Positions 1 to 11,661 of a DNA stretch of 64,000 bases are shown here, piece by piece (within the stretch, counting starts at the first letter, position 1; each line of letters begins with the position of its first letter). The position numbers and the translations under genes were made by a program. This stretch comes from Poa pratensis. Lineage: Eukaryota > Streptophyta > Magnoliopsida > Poales > Poaceae. A model generated the notes under the pieces. It saw nothing but the letters and a program-made list of their open reading frames with translations. It did not search any database and had not been told where the DNA came from. The DNA lies in NCBI GenBank assembly GCA_947311845.1, contig CAMZMU010000052.1, positions 135,586,919 to 135,650,918 of the forward strand. Direction: 5' to 3'.

Positions 1-319
1 CCGCCTCCTGGTCACGAATCCCAGCGGCGGCGGCTCAGACGGCCGGCGACCTGGCAGCCAGTGACCTAGATCTCACATCTCGTCCTCAATCCCCGCTCCT
101 CCCCAATCCGCGCGCCGCTCGTCTCTCCGCCAATCGTGCTCGCGTCTCCTTCCCCAATCCCCATGCCTTTTCTCCTTCTCCAGATCGATGGAAGAGAACC
201 TCCACCGCCGCGTGCTCCTCGATCTCTCTCTCCTCTCCCGCTCGCTTGCTCCTCCTTCTCTCCTTCTCGCGTGGTCGTTTCCGGGGAGCCCCATCCAAGA
301 GAGCGGCGGGGATGGCGAC

Positions 320-515
320 GGCCGCGAGCGGCGGCGGCGGTTGGCGGCAGTGAGCGGCGGTGGCGGAAGTGAGCCGATGCGGTGACAGCGTACGGCGGCG
401 GCGGCCGCGAGCGGCGGCAGCGGTTGGCGGCAGTGAGCGGCGGTGGCGGAAGCGAGCCGATGCGGTGACAGCGTACGGCGGCGGCGGCCGCGAGCCGCGG
501 GGGCGGTTGGCCCAG
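320..515. repeat. GC-rich 83-bp tandem repeat
   Basis: A unit beginning GGCCGCGAGCGG recurs at 320, 403 and 486, a period of 83 bp, with two full copies and a partial third. The copies differ at only a few positions. The repeat makes several long GC-rich open frames overlap here on both strands; those frames are composition artefacts, not genes. Confidence 0.8.
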
Positions 516-3500
516 GCAAGGCAATGGCCTCCCCAAGCTGAGCTCGTGCTTCCTCGTGGTTTGGTCTTCTTCTGTTTCTTCTCTTTTCCTTTTCTGTTTC
601 TTTTTCTATCTATTTATTTCTGATTTTATCGTTGAGCTGATGCGGTCTGCCGCTGCAGGCACGAACCTGATGCGGGGCGAGGGTGGGATGGAGGAGAAGG
701 CCAGGATGGAGCTCGATGGCCAAGCCCCGGTGGCCGGAGACGAGTTCGGAGGCTGTCGAATGACCACAACGCGCGTGTACAGCTCGTCCATGGAGGGCGC
801 CGTCGGTGGTGTACAACTCGTCCTTAGTCCACGTTGTCGCCGCCGAGGCCGTCACCGGTGCGTCGAAGTGCACGTCTTGGTGCCGTTCCTGATGCTCAGC
901 CGCATCCGCGAGTGCTTGCGAGTCTCTGCCGAGGTGAGGCCGGTTAGTCTGCTCAAATCCCCTCTCTCATAATCTTCTTTTTTGCGTATTCTTAAATTCA
1001 GAATCACAGTTGTTGGGTACCTGGTTCGTGAAGTGAAGCATCTGATCTTATTCTGTTCAATGGAATTTTCCAATAAACTAAACCTCTTCTTGATTTGTTT
1101 GCAGGCCCGTCCTTGCCTGATTTTTGTTTGCCCAAATAGAAATTGAACTGAACCTTTTTTTACATAAGAATTGAACTGAACCTTGATCAGCCCATGGTTG
1201 AGCAAGCGAGCAGGCTGAAAATTATGTACAGCTAAAAGGTCTGGCCCTCCTCTTCTCTACTTATTTACATCTGACTCATTTGTTTTCCCTGCCAAGACAT
1301 GATGAGTCTCATCTTTGCAGATGCTTCTCTGAATCGTATTTTCAACTTCTTATATGTGATGTCAAAATCTGAGCAAGTAACGGGGAGCTTAGAAGACCAG
1401 CCACGTATTCAAATGAAGCAATTAAGTTGGGAAATCTGATGTGCTTCAACTTATGTCGGTAAGATGAATTGCATATGTCAACTGCTAGAATTGGAACATC
1501 TTAAGATATTCCTAGGTTTTATTTGGTCCTATTCAATTTGAATATGCAGTTTCCTTTGCATGGGCTGTTACTAAAGAGGGAAAGATCTTGATGCTGCCTA
1601 AAATAAGGTACTGTACACCTTCTGAAAACACAAAGAAATTGCACTGGACTCTCCTGTTTCAGGTTGGCTGAAACTAAATATAGATGCTTGCTTCATTGCA
1701 GGCACTAATGAGGGATCTTGGGAGGGCAGTGTTAAGAGACTCCCATGGACTCAAATTGTCAGGCTCGTGAGCTAGCTCAGTCCAATTGTGATGCATGAAG
1801 TTCAGGTGTTCTGTATGGCTCCGTTCCAACCTGCACGTTCGATATTGCTATGCGTGATTGTGATAAAATTTTGTTGCCTAATTACAACCCGGTTAAAAAG
1901 CAAGGTGGCAAGTTCTGCGATGTTAAAATCTGAGTTTGCTTAATTTAACCCATAGGTCGTCATGATTATGTGTGAAAAACTGTCCACAATATATCAGTTG
2001 TTTTGATTTTGAGTTGTCCTCATTATTTTTGCAGCCGCGAGTATTTCTTTTTTTGCATCATGCAAGAGCTGTTCTGTCCGGTCGCAAGTGGAAGATCATT
2101 AAAAAAAATGCTTCTCTGAAAACATGTCTGCTTCCCATCTCTTATACGTTCTTACTCATAATTTTGGTGGCTATTTGATTTCCCTGTAGCCGTTCTTATT
2201 TTCTGTACCTTTTGCAGGTTCTCATGGGGATCCCCTGGGTGTTCCTGGACTTTTGCTTTAGTTGATGGGTACGGTTCATCTGATGGGTGTACATTATACT
2301 GTCAGCAACTCTACTATAATTCCAACATGACCAACATTCTTTTGTACCAAAATCAGTTCGTCAAACTTTGCAGCTGCAATATCTCCATCATATGTAACAT
2401 TTTGAAATCTTTGTAGCTGCAGTATCTCCATCATATGAATGTTGGTGCGTCCCATTTGAATTGATTACGAAGTGTAGTGCATAGACCTGTATCTAGGTGC
2501 ATCTATTAGTTTGTACAGTAAAATCTTCTGTATATGGTTAATTGATATCTATGAGTGTGGATTACAAATATTTATTTCATGGATACACACATGGACTGAG
2601 CTACGAGTATGGTAACGTGATGTTTCTAAAATCACCAACGACTTACAGTTTGCCATTTCATCTGCTTACAGGTCAAACAATGATGGCAAAGGATCAGCTA
2701 GAGCTCTGTTTCAAACGAATCGAGACTTAGCTTACTTGGTGATATTGTAAGCCTACCACATTGTTTATATTGATTCTACGTCTTTACAAAAACTGATATA
2801 ACAAGTATTCTCATCAAGGGAGCGGCGTGCCGCCGCGCCAAATTCAACTCTATACTGTTTGTGAAAATCCATGGCATCTCCTTCCCTACATGGCTGCATT
2901 TTTGGTTCATCCTAGACATTCTATCTTGCTACAACGATGGCATCTTGGATGCTTAGGGTGAAGAAATATTATAGGATGCTTAAATTGGATGTTTTCTTTT
3001 CAGTTTCTGATTGGCTTGCACAAAACACGTATTGACTTCTCTTTGTATGTAGCTCTTCTGGAGATTGGTGTTTTGCATCTGTTCCTGCAATTTGCCTTTG
3101 TTCTTATTAGTGACATCTGCATATACTTACAAGTGATGGCTCTAATTAAAGAGATATTGGATATGTGTCTCTCTCTTAATTATCTTACTTCATGTTGTGA
3201 ATTTTTGGAGGCACTTGATCATAGTTCATTCCAACAATCTGTTCTTTTGCTCATTTTCTTGATTTCTTCCAGCATTTGATTCATAGTTCATTCCAACAAA
3301 CATTCTGTTCTTCTGTTCATTTTCTTGATTTCTTCCAGCCTGCATCTGTACTTATTAGTACAATATTCATGTTTTCAGGATTTGATAGAAGATACCCAGC
3401 GGATGAATCTTTTGGCTTCTATAATGTGAGTGGTTAATGTTACATATCGAGGTCACGCCTTTAGTTGGATTAGATTGGAGTAGGTGTCATATATAATTTT

Positions 3501-5715
3501 GAGTTTTTGTTTCAGGTTTGCTTTACACAGTTCTGCACGCGTTAAGAACAAGCAGCAACATAATAGTGGTGGTGATGGGATGCAAGGTGGAGGGGGCAAA
3601 AGCTGCAGGCCATGGACAGCCACAATGTTGTAGAGAGGGTATGTATGTGCTTGCTTGTTTCTTCTCTAGCCTAATCTGATTGTACTGGTTGATATTTTCT
3701 GTAAAAATGTACTGGTTGATCATAACCAGTTGGTCAAACAGAAATAATCATAGTTTGTTTTATCATTGTAAGAAAGATAAAGTTTAATAATAGTAATTGT
3801 TAAACTGTAGTTGAGGAGGGAGAGGACCAGTGAGAAAATGAAGATGCTACGAAGCCTGGTTCTTGGTTGTGACAAGGTAATCAATTAGCTAGGCCGGTGA
3901 TACCTGTGTATGAGAAATAGTGGAGAACAAATGATCTTGTTCAGTTTGAAGTTAACTGACATAATTCTTCTCATTTTTTTGCGATGCTGTGTTGGTGATA
4001 CCTGCATCTTTTTTCAGTCCAAAGATTAATTACTTCCTGTCGTTTGCTATAGCTGTGAGTAAATGGTCGATATAAGTCAATAGTCTGAGTATAAGGTTTT
4101 TGTATCTTTTGGTGGAATTCCAGTTGCTAAATGTAGTATATTTTGGTGGATTTCCAGTTGCTACATGTAGTATATTCTGTATCTTTTGGTGAATTTCGCC
4201 AACATAGGTTGTTATCCATGATCTGAGCAGAAGTTTCACGTAATGTTTAGAGTTGTTTCACTGTATTTACAATGAATCTGTGCATCATTTTGGATCTTTG
4301 TACACTAAGGTTGTGGGTTAGCTGTGCAACATGTATGTGCTTGCAGCTTGGTCCAAACCAATAAATCATCGACTGTAGTATATGGATTAGCTGGCAGCAT
4401 GTAGTAGGTGGGATGCATGATTTAATTTTATTTTCTGTGAAATTTCCTAGGCAATTAATAGAGTAGTTATATATATGTGACATAACCTATTACATACAGG
4501 ATGGAGCTTCAAGAGTTGATTTAGATTTGTTGGAATCTGGAATCTCCTGCTCTCTTTGTTTCACATTTACAAGAAGTGGATTGTTACGTGACTTCATTTT
4601 GGTTAGCATTTGTGTGGAGTTCTAGGTTATTCTGTTTACCATCACTCATGTATATACACAACCCATGTTTCAAAAGATTGTTAATTGCAGTCCGCAACTA
4701 CAGTTTGCACAACAAGAAGTAATTAAATGCATTGACTGTACTATTGTGATTTATTATGTCACTGAAAGTAGTTTTGGATTTGTATCTTACTAAGTAATGC
4801 CCTCCGTTGCTTTGGTGATTTATTCATTTGTGCAGCCTTGCTGATGAAAGGGCTTCAGAAGCTGCCTATACCTTTCTTCCATTTTCTTTCTCATAGATGG
4901 TAGCCGGTAGCTAGATACAGATCATTTTTATTAGCAACTTTGTAAACTGTTGTCTATGAGTGTCTCTCTAGGATATTGATCTTATACATACATTCAGCTT
5001 GATTTTCTATCATGTATACCTTTCCGGGTCAGATTAAAATGGTTCTTAGCTTATTGCATTATCAGGATTTAACTTACTATTATTTAAAGAGGCAAATGAA
5101 TGAATGAACAGGCATGAACTTTGCTCCTTTTAAACAGATCGTAGAGTATCTCGAGCAGAGAATTTATCCATGCCCAAAGTGATCTCATGCATCTATAGGA
5201 AAGTTGCTGGTTTTGTGGTGGGGATTTCTGAATTTTGAGGGGCATTTGGTGCTCAAATGAGGTTCTTGCAATAGTAGTCCTGTAAATGCTTAATTTCTTT
5301 GCATTAGACGTTATTTTGATCAGAAATAATTATTTCAATTGCATTAGACGTTATTTTGCTACATCTCAATGAGCAACCAACTAATGAGTCTTAGGATTCA
5401 TTTTTACGGACATGGATCTTGATTTGCATGCAGAGGTTTTGGTTATTGATGTGGGGTAGCAGAAATTCTCTTGGTGGGTGGCATGATTCAATTCCTAAAT
5501 GGGTTATATTTTATTTTTCTTACCAAATATAGATGATAGGTTGCCCCAGGTATCACATTGCAAAGCGTTTTCTCTATGCTTTGTGTACTCATAGAATTAT
5601 TTAGTTGATTTGGCAATGGAATGATTGGGGTCTGGATCATTACTTTAGATTTTGTCGCTGCTGATACATTTTCATTACTCTTCCTTGTTAGGTTCATTGA
5701 ACAACCTGCTTACAC
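516..5715. other. AT-rich interior, no gene recognised
   Basis: After the GC-rich start the sequence turns AT-rich, with pyrimidine tracts and many potential splice sites but no frame with convincing protein character. A GC-rich hairpin at about 2820-2838 resembles a Helitron terminus without the closing CTAG. Nothing else is supported. Confidence 0.5.
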
Positions 5716-6615
5716 ATTGTTGTTGCTATTCCTGACCGGCCAGAACCGATGCATGTATTTGCTAGCCTTGAGCTGAAAATAACACTACCTGACGGAAGAT
5801 ACTATGCAGCTGCCAAATGCACTGCTGGTGAGATTTGCCAAAAGTGGAAAATGGTGCAAGTAGACTCATAATTGAGGTAACTCTTACTCCAATGTCATTA
5901 TGTTATTCTTTTGTTGTTGCTCTTGATTCCCATGCTAAGTGAATTACCCATTTTTTGATGTAGTATGGAGGTGAAACTGTCTCTTTGTTTCTAGAAGAAG
6001 ATTAGAGGTAGCACGGTTGCATTGAACGATCACATATCAAAGGAGATGAATGAGATTAATCTCATCAGATGCATCCACATCCCAAAGCAACCTGGCGCAT
6101 AACCTACCAGATGAGATGGTAACCTCACTGTCCTCACTGTAGATGCATTCACCATGTTTCTGTTGACCTCAGTCTACGCCTTCCTGTTGTCCTTGAGATG
6201 TTTATTCTCAAAACGCGCGTGCAAGTCAAACTATCTTCAGTGCAGAGTTCTGAATTTGTTATTCAGATCTCCCTTCCATTCTTGATTGCTTTGGTCGAAG
6301 CATCTTAAAACCTATGTTCATATGGAAACGATTCACATCTGATTTTTTATTTGTTCGTCCATTTATATATTGTTCCGTGTGTGTTGTGCTCATTTGGCTC
6401 TAATTACATAACGATTGCAGAGAAGTTTGATTAACATTAAATTATATCGGCAAGTTTATGAAATCTTTAACTATCGCTGTGCTTATGAAAAATACAGTGA
6501 CCTACCGTCAGTGCAAGCTCCCAGTCTGTGTTTTAGAATTCCAAATATCCGGGTTATTGATTCAATGTTAGTTCCGCTGGTTAAAAATATGTTGCTGCAT
6601 GAAACTACCGAGTGA
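5716..6615 (+). pseudogene. Exon-like fragments of an unrecognised gene
   Basis: Three short open stretches with protein-like composition lie close together: 5716-5871 (contains RPEPMHVFASLELKI and ends at a stop), 5995-6102 (after a TTTCTAG acceptor; contains [20 protein letters not shown] and ends at a stop) and 6421-6615 (after an ATTGCAG acceptor; 65 codons containing LYRQVYEIFNYRCAYEKYSD). Each ends in its own stop, so they do not join into one clean protein. I do not recognise the family. They may be captured exons within the Helitron, and could equally be chance frames. Confidence 0.25.
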
Positions 6616-8117
6616 GGTTCAGTATGTCTACCTAGATGCTGACCAGATATATGCTCATCTTCATGCAACTATTTGGTGTAGAATGCTCAGCAAAACAAAC
6701 ATATTAATTCCTATCCCTGAAGCTACATTTGTCAGATTTTAATTCCAATTCAGTAATCTGGTCTTGCTCTGAATGCTAATATGAGCTCTATACCAGCTCC
6801 TTTAGCGGGGGCAGGTTATGTTGCCACCGTGCCACTTGAACATGCTTAAATTATTAAAACATTTCTTGATCTATAGATAAGGATTCTCCTGCTGCTTTTC
6901 TGACTCCTTTACGTGTAGCAGCGGCGACAGCAGCTTGCAGTGGTGACGCAGACAAGGATTGCACCCTCCGACATGAGCAACGGAAGCTAAATTGTAGATG
7001 ACTCTGACGTTTGTTGTATCGGCTAACAAGCAGGTTACTTTTTCCTAGCATCTTAAAAGTCAAGAGTGATGTAATATATGCTTGATTTGGTTATAATATG
7101 TCTCTGTCTGTGCAAGAATCCCAATCTTTTACTTGTTCAAAGGTGTATTTATAGTTGTGCCATTAACCGTTAATTTTAGATTGCTCTATTGTGAAAATAA
7201 AATGAGTCATGCTATTTACCTTCAGAACTGCCAATGTCTGCGAAGAACACGACCAAATAGACTGAAACCTAAAAAAGGGATGAAAGAAGCGCTTCTTCGT
7301 GGATCGAGAAGAACAGAGACAAGTCCTCCGTGCAACGGATCTCAATCACCTTCAAACTCCCAACAACCATGACGCAGATCATCGCCAGGGACGTGATAGG
7401 CGAGGGACAGGCTGGATTGTGAAGTCGAATCAGGACGGCAAAGTGACCGTGAAGAGGGAAAGTAGGCTTGGAGGAAAGAGGTAATAGAACGGAGGTAGGA
7501 AATGGAGGAGCGAGGAGCAGGTCACCACCAAAACCGAGTCAACGACGTTATCATTATCCCCATCATGTCTTATCGGAGTATAAAACAAATACGACATATC
7601 TTAACACGAAAACAACCCATTTTAAAAAATACGCTCTAATTATGGTCTGAAAATGACGTCGAATTAGCTATACTCGGAATGAGAGAGCCTATGGCAACAA
7701 TATTTCGATAGTTGTGCAGTTTTTTTTGTGTAAATGAGGACCCTTTTTTTGTGTCAGCTTATTCTATATACTTTATTTCTCTGATCTATGCTGAAATTTC
7801 TTTATTGTGGTTGCATGTGGATGTGTTACCTGTTCTTTTTTGAATTTGATATCTGCTGCCAATGTCTGAACTTTGTCGACGCATGGCTGCTTATTTACAT
7901 AGTGTAAGTGCAACTTTAAATTTTCATTTTTCTAAAACTGTCAATTCAGACATGGAAATAAAACGATTCATTCTGTTCAGGTACATAACTTTCAGTATCA
8001 AATGATAACAGTAATCCATTCAAATAATGGGTTTCTATATGGTATAAATTAAATAAATGCAAATAAAATTAATTAGTTTTCACTAACGAATAAAGTGTGT
8101 AACAAACAATGTGGTAG
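6616..8117. other. Helitron interior without supported gene
   Basis: AT-rich sequence. A somewhat GC-richer patch at about 7250-7550 reads open in several frames on both strands, but none looks like a protein I know and no terminal repeats were found around it. Confidence 0.4.
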
Positions 8118-9125
8118 TTGCATCCGGCGGTTGCTCCATCTGGTACTCCTCCGGATTGTAGGATGAAGTAGAAGTGCACCAATGAGCAGCTCTCCACTCC
8201 ATCTGATTCTAGCCAAATCACGCAAGCCTTTGCTAGCAAGGTTAGCTAAGCTTTAAATTTGAGCTACCAATGAACTCATAGACAATTGCATTCTGTCCTG
8301 AAACATATCATGCCTTCTCTTCATATTATCCTGAGCAAAATTTAACCAGGAGATACCAAGTGGAATACCTTTTATTTCTCTGACAAATAAGCCCTTCGCT
8401 TTTCATCCGAACTATGCGATGCTTCTTCGTAAGAAATGGAAGAGTATGTCTCTCAACGCGTCTACATTATTGTTGTGATCTGTTTTTCATTGCTGCCTCC
8501 TCATGTAATTTGAATGAATACATGCTCTATTTTGAATAGGAGTATTGAGGTTGGCAGAACCCGTACCAGCCAATGCTACCATTAATCGAAAAAAAAACGC
8601 AGGATGAACATTGATTCACAGCGTTCTCGGGGAAAGGCTGCTTCCCCACTCAACCTTCCTTTATTGGATGGTTCATGTTCAGAAAATATGTGTGCTGCTG
8701 TTACTGACCTGTCTAATGAGTCTGCCTACGCCGGACCAAATCACATCGATGTAAGCATACTTCTATTGATTTATGTTCATCTTCAGAAAAGATACCTATC
8801 TTGCAGTGTTCTCTATAATTTTAATATCTCCACATTGGTTTCTAACTTCTTGCGTATTGTTATTTTTAGACTGGATGTACCTCGACAGCTCTCGCAACAC
8901 CACCTTCAGTCAACAAACCAACTACTCTAAGGTTCTCCTAACAAATTACGTTATGAGTTACCGCCATGACTTCAAAACAAGAGAACTATTTTAGGGTCCT
9001 GCTAACACCTATTATGTTTCTGTTGAAGGATGAGGAATGCCCTGGTTGATTGCAAAGTCCGCATGCCTTTGTTCCAGGATGATGAAGATAAAGGGGAGGC
9101 ATATGAAGTGGAAGACAAACCTTAG
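8118..9125 (+). pseudogene. 3' exons of an unrecognised multi-exon gene in a Helitron
   Basis: Four exon-like blocks are bounded by good plant splice sites: 8118-8240 (acceptor GTGGTAG, donor AAG/GTTAGC), 8603-8750 (acceptor ACGCAG, donor GAT/GTAAGC), 8870-8931 (acceptor TTTTTAG, donor AAG/GTTCTC) and 9029-9125 (acceptor TTGAAG). The last three join in frame: a Ser/Pro-rich segment starting MNIDSQRSRGKAASPLN, then a Thr/Pro segment, then a short acidic tail ending EAYEVEDKP and TAG at 9123-9125. The first block reads in frame except for one internal TAG, and its phase does not link directly to the second. This looks like the degenerating 3' end of a host or Helitron gene captured in the element's orientation. 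The product is not recognised. Confidence 0.4.
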
Positions 9126-9850
9126 AATGTACAAGTGAATGCCTCCACGTTCAGGTGATGAATGACACCGCATCTTAAAATGGATCACTGATCCTTATGG
9201 AAAAACTAGCTGGGTTCATGTACCTAACTGGATACATTGTGTTGCAGGATTATTTTGTTCTGCCTGTTAATATAGTCCACCAGTGATATTTCCCTGGTGG
9301 TAGTGGTCGTTTCTCTTTTCGATGCTCATGCTGGTTGAAGCGGGCAATGTCTGCCTGTTTTTACTCAAGCCGATGAGCCCCATCCGATCGTCCAACCCTA
9401 ATGATGAAAAGTCTTAGCCTGACTTCCCTAAACCATGTTCTGTAATAGACTAAGACAATATTTAGTGCTGCAAGAACCGATGGCTACTGCATTAAATCTC
9501 ATCCTTTCTATTTATCCTTAGACTAAGTCGTAGTAAAATGTCTGTGCAACTGTGTTCTGTAATAGACTAAGGCCCATTTTATTGCTGCATGAACCAATGG
9601 CAAGTAATTTGTTTCTGTTATCTCTATAGATGGTACGTGATTACTCCTTGCTCATTCTTATTACCTCGATATTTCTTTAAGCTTTTTGTCTATCATGATG
9701 AGTAGTCACGTTATAATTTCCTAAGGATTTACTTATGTCAATAAGGGGTTTTCTTTACACCATCAAAGGAATCAGTCGATGATGAGTACTCACGTTGTTA
9801 GTTCCTAAGGATTCACTCATGTCAAATATTTAGTCTTTGCATCTAGGCAG

Positions 9851-9878
9851 TTGCGCAGTCGCGCAACGGGTCATCTAG
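9851..9878 (+). other. Helitron 3' terminal hairpin and CTAG
   Basis: TTGCGC-AGTC-GCGCAA forms a 6-bp stem with a 4-nt loop, followed by CGGGTCAT and the terminal CTAG; the next base is T. This arrangement defines the right boundary of the element. Confidence 0.75.
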
Positions 9879-10318
9879 TAGTCCAAAAGCCAAGATCCAG
9901 CCGATTGGACGTGCTAAACTGGTAGTAGGAATTCGATGAAAAAGCGCCCGCGTCACAGTGACGGCACATACACATCGGTGTACTTAGTCGTTGTAGTATT
10001 CAAATCGAGAACTGAAGTTAAGTTACATTCCGGGTTAACTTACTACCGGAAATCTTGACTCCTTGGTGGTGTGCATATTGTACCACGTTTGCTTCTGGCT
10101 GCTGCGGTGCTGCCCAACCAACACCCCTCCCCAAGAATTATTTTCTTGTGTACGTGCTGTGCATCCTAGACCTAGCCTAACTATCTCCTCCTTTTTGCAG
10201 TCTCCGTGTACATACTCGTACAATGATAGTTATACGTATGTATTTGTACTAGAATCAGTCGTAGCCGCTCGATCGCGTTGCTTGTTTCTGTACTAAGGAT
10301 CGAACGGTAGCAGTGATC
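9879..10318. other. 3' flank of MYB copy 1
   Basis: About 440 bp between the Helitron end and the MYB stop codon. It should contain the MYB 3' UTR and polyadenylation region on the minus strand. No gene or repeat is recognised. This stretch lies left of the duplication breakpoint and has no counterpart beside MYB copy 2. Confidence 0.5.
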
Positions 10319-11510
10319 TCATAAGTCCATCTGGATGTCTGCGTGGTGGACGGCAACGGCGCCAGCTTCAAAGTAGCTCGACACTGGGTCGTAGCCGCTG
10401 GCCGGGGGCGGGCCCACGGCACCGGACTGGCCCGGCTGGTGGTACTGGTAGTCCTCGATGGGCCCCCACAGGCCCAGCTCTCGCTCCAGGTCCTCCAACC
10501 ACCACTCCTTTGCGTCGTCGGTCGTGCCGGCGCTCGCCTCTGTCCCGCTGCCATTGCTCCACGTGGCCTGCGCGGCTGCTCCCGTGCACGCGCCGGCATC
10601 GTCGATGATGCTCCACAGGTCCGGCACGATGTCGAGCTCGGGCAGGTCGAGCAGCTCCTTGCCGTCCACCACGCAAGGCGGAGACGCGGACGAGCAGGCC
10701 GAGGACACGGCCGGGTAGCACGTCTCGGGCGCGGCATCCAGGAGCATGTCGAAGTCGAAGCCGAGGTCGAGCATGGGGATCTCGATCTTATCGAGCTCTG
10801 TTTCTTCCTTGCACGTGTCGTTGCTCTGCTCGCTGGAGTCGGCGCTAGAGCAGTTGGTCGTCGCCGTGGTCGTGGAGGAGGACGGCGAAGCTGACGGTAC
10901 CGGCGCGTCGCAACAGGTGGTTTTCTTCTTGCTCTTGGCCTTCTTCTGCTCGCCGGCGCTGGCCGCCACCCGCTTCTTTAGGTGGGTGTTCCAGACGTTC
11001 TTGATCTCGTTGTCCGTCCTGCCTGGCAGGCACGCCGCGATCTTGGACCACCTGCACAAGATTCGGAATGGAGATTTGTTAGTCGACTGAATGCCACAAA
11101 AAAATCGGCAGCTGATCAAGATTGATGCATGGTATTGCGATTGTCGTACTTGTTGCCCATCATGTTGTGCAGCTTGATGAGCTTCTCCTCCTCCTCGGCT
11201 GTGAAGTTGCCGCGCTTGAGGTCCGGCCGGAGGTAGTTGATCCACCGGAGCCGGCAGCTCTTCCCGCACCTGAGCAAACCTGTTCAAAGCATATTCATAT
11301 CAGCCGCGTTCTCTTACAAAAAACAGAAGATGAACATGTCATAGACCGCCGGCGTCCAGGGCACTGCGTACCTGCTTGCTTGGGCAGGGCTCGCCAGTTA
11401 GCGTGGCCGTACTTCTGAATGTAGGCGATGAGGCGCATGTCCTCCTCCGGCGTCCAGGAGCCCCTGTTGAGCCCCACCTTGGCGCAGCACGGTGCCCGGC
11501 CTTTCCCCAT
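10319..11510 (-). CDS. R2R3-MYB transcription factor, Zm1-like, copy 1 (complete)
   Basis: Three exons on the minus strand: 11372-11510, 11150-11279 and 10319-11051 (139, 130 and 733 bp), with GT-AG introns at the classic R2R3-MYB positions, giving 333 residues. It starts [21 protein letters not shown]2 spans about residues 14-65 and R3 about 67-117, with the regular Trp/Ile spacing and the [20 protein letters not shown] end. The C-terminal region is Ser/Thr-rich and acidic, with conserved blocks [17 protein letters not shown] (about 224-240), [14 protein letters not shown] (273-286) and [10 protein letters not shown] (311-320). These blocks match the layout of maize Myb-related protein Zm1. 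It should be a nuclear DNA-binding regulator; its targets are not readable from sequence. No clear bHLH-interaction signature is seen in R3. Relation to wheat TaMYB13-type regulators is possible but unproven. The start was chosen because the N terminus is complete and a TATA box lies about 140 bp upstream. Confidence 0.93.
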
Positions 11511-11652
11511 CGATCACACCCTGATCAACAGCTACAGCTCGTTGTCGATGATGGTCTCTGGCTGTGTTGTTGTTGTTGACAGACACGGGCGCCCTCTCTC
11601 TCTTGTACCGGACGTGTGCAATCTACAACCGGGAAAGATCCAGGACCGGGCG

Positions 11653-11660
11653 TATATATA
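11653..11660 (-). promoter_or_regulatory. TATA box of MYB copy 1
   Basis: TATATATA on the minus strand, about 143 bp upstream of the ATG, would place transcription start near 11625 and leave a 5' leader of about 110 nt. The same TATA block with the same surroundings is kept in front of MYB copy 2. Confidence 0.7.
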
Positions 11661-11661
11661 G

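Larger units (their letters stand above)
1..9878 (+). mobile_element. Helitron, 3' part (5' end not seen)
   Basis: The right end has the three marks of a Helitron 3' terminus: a GC-rich hairpin (6-bp stem TTGCGC/GCGCAA at 9851-9866), a 12-nt spacer, and CTAG at 9875-9878 followed by T. No convincing 5' TC terminus was found to the left, so the element either starts outside the window or its 5' end has decayed; the left limit given is only the window edge. The interior holds a GC-rich segment, long AT-rich stretches and exon-like fragments in the same orientation, as expected for a gene-capturing Helitron. No Rep/helicase coding region is visible, so it is probably non-autonomous. Confidence 0.5.

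Noticed and set aside
2817..2850. GC-rich hairpin resembling a Helitron 3' end
   Set aside because: The hairpin GGCGTGCCGCC and following spacer look right, but no CTAG follows and no 5' end was found; too decayed to call.
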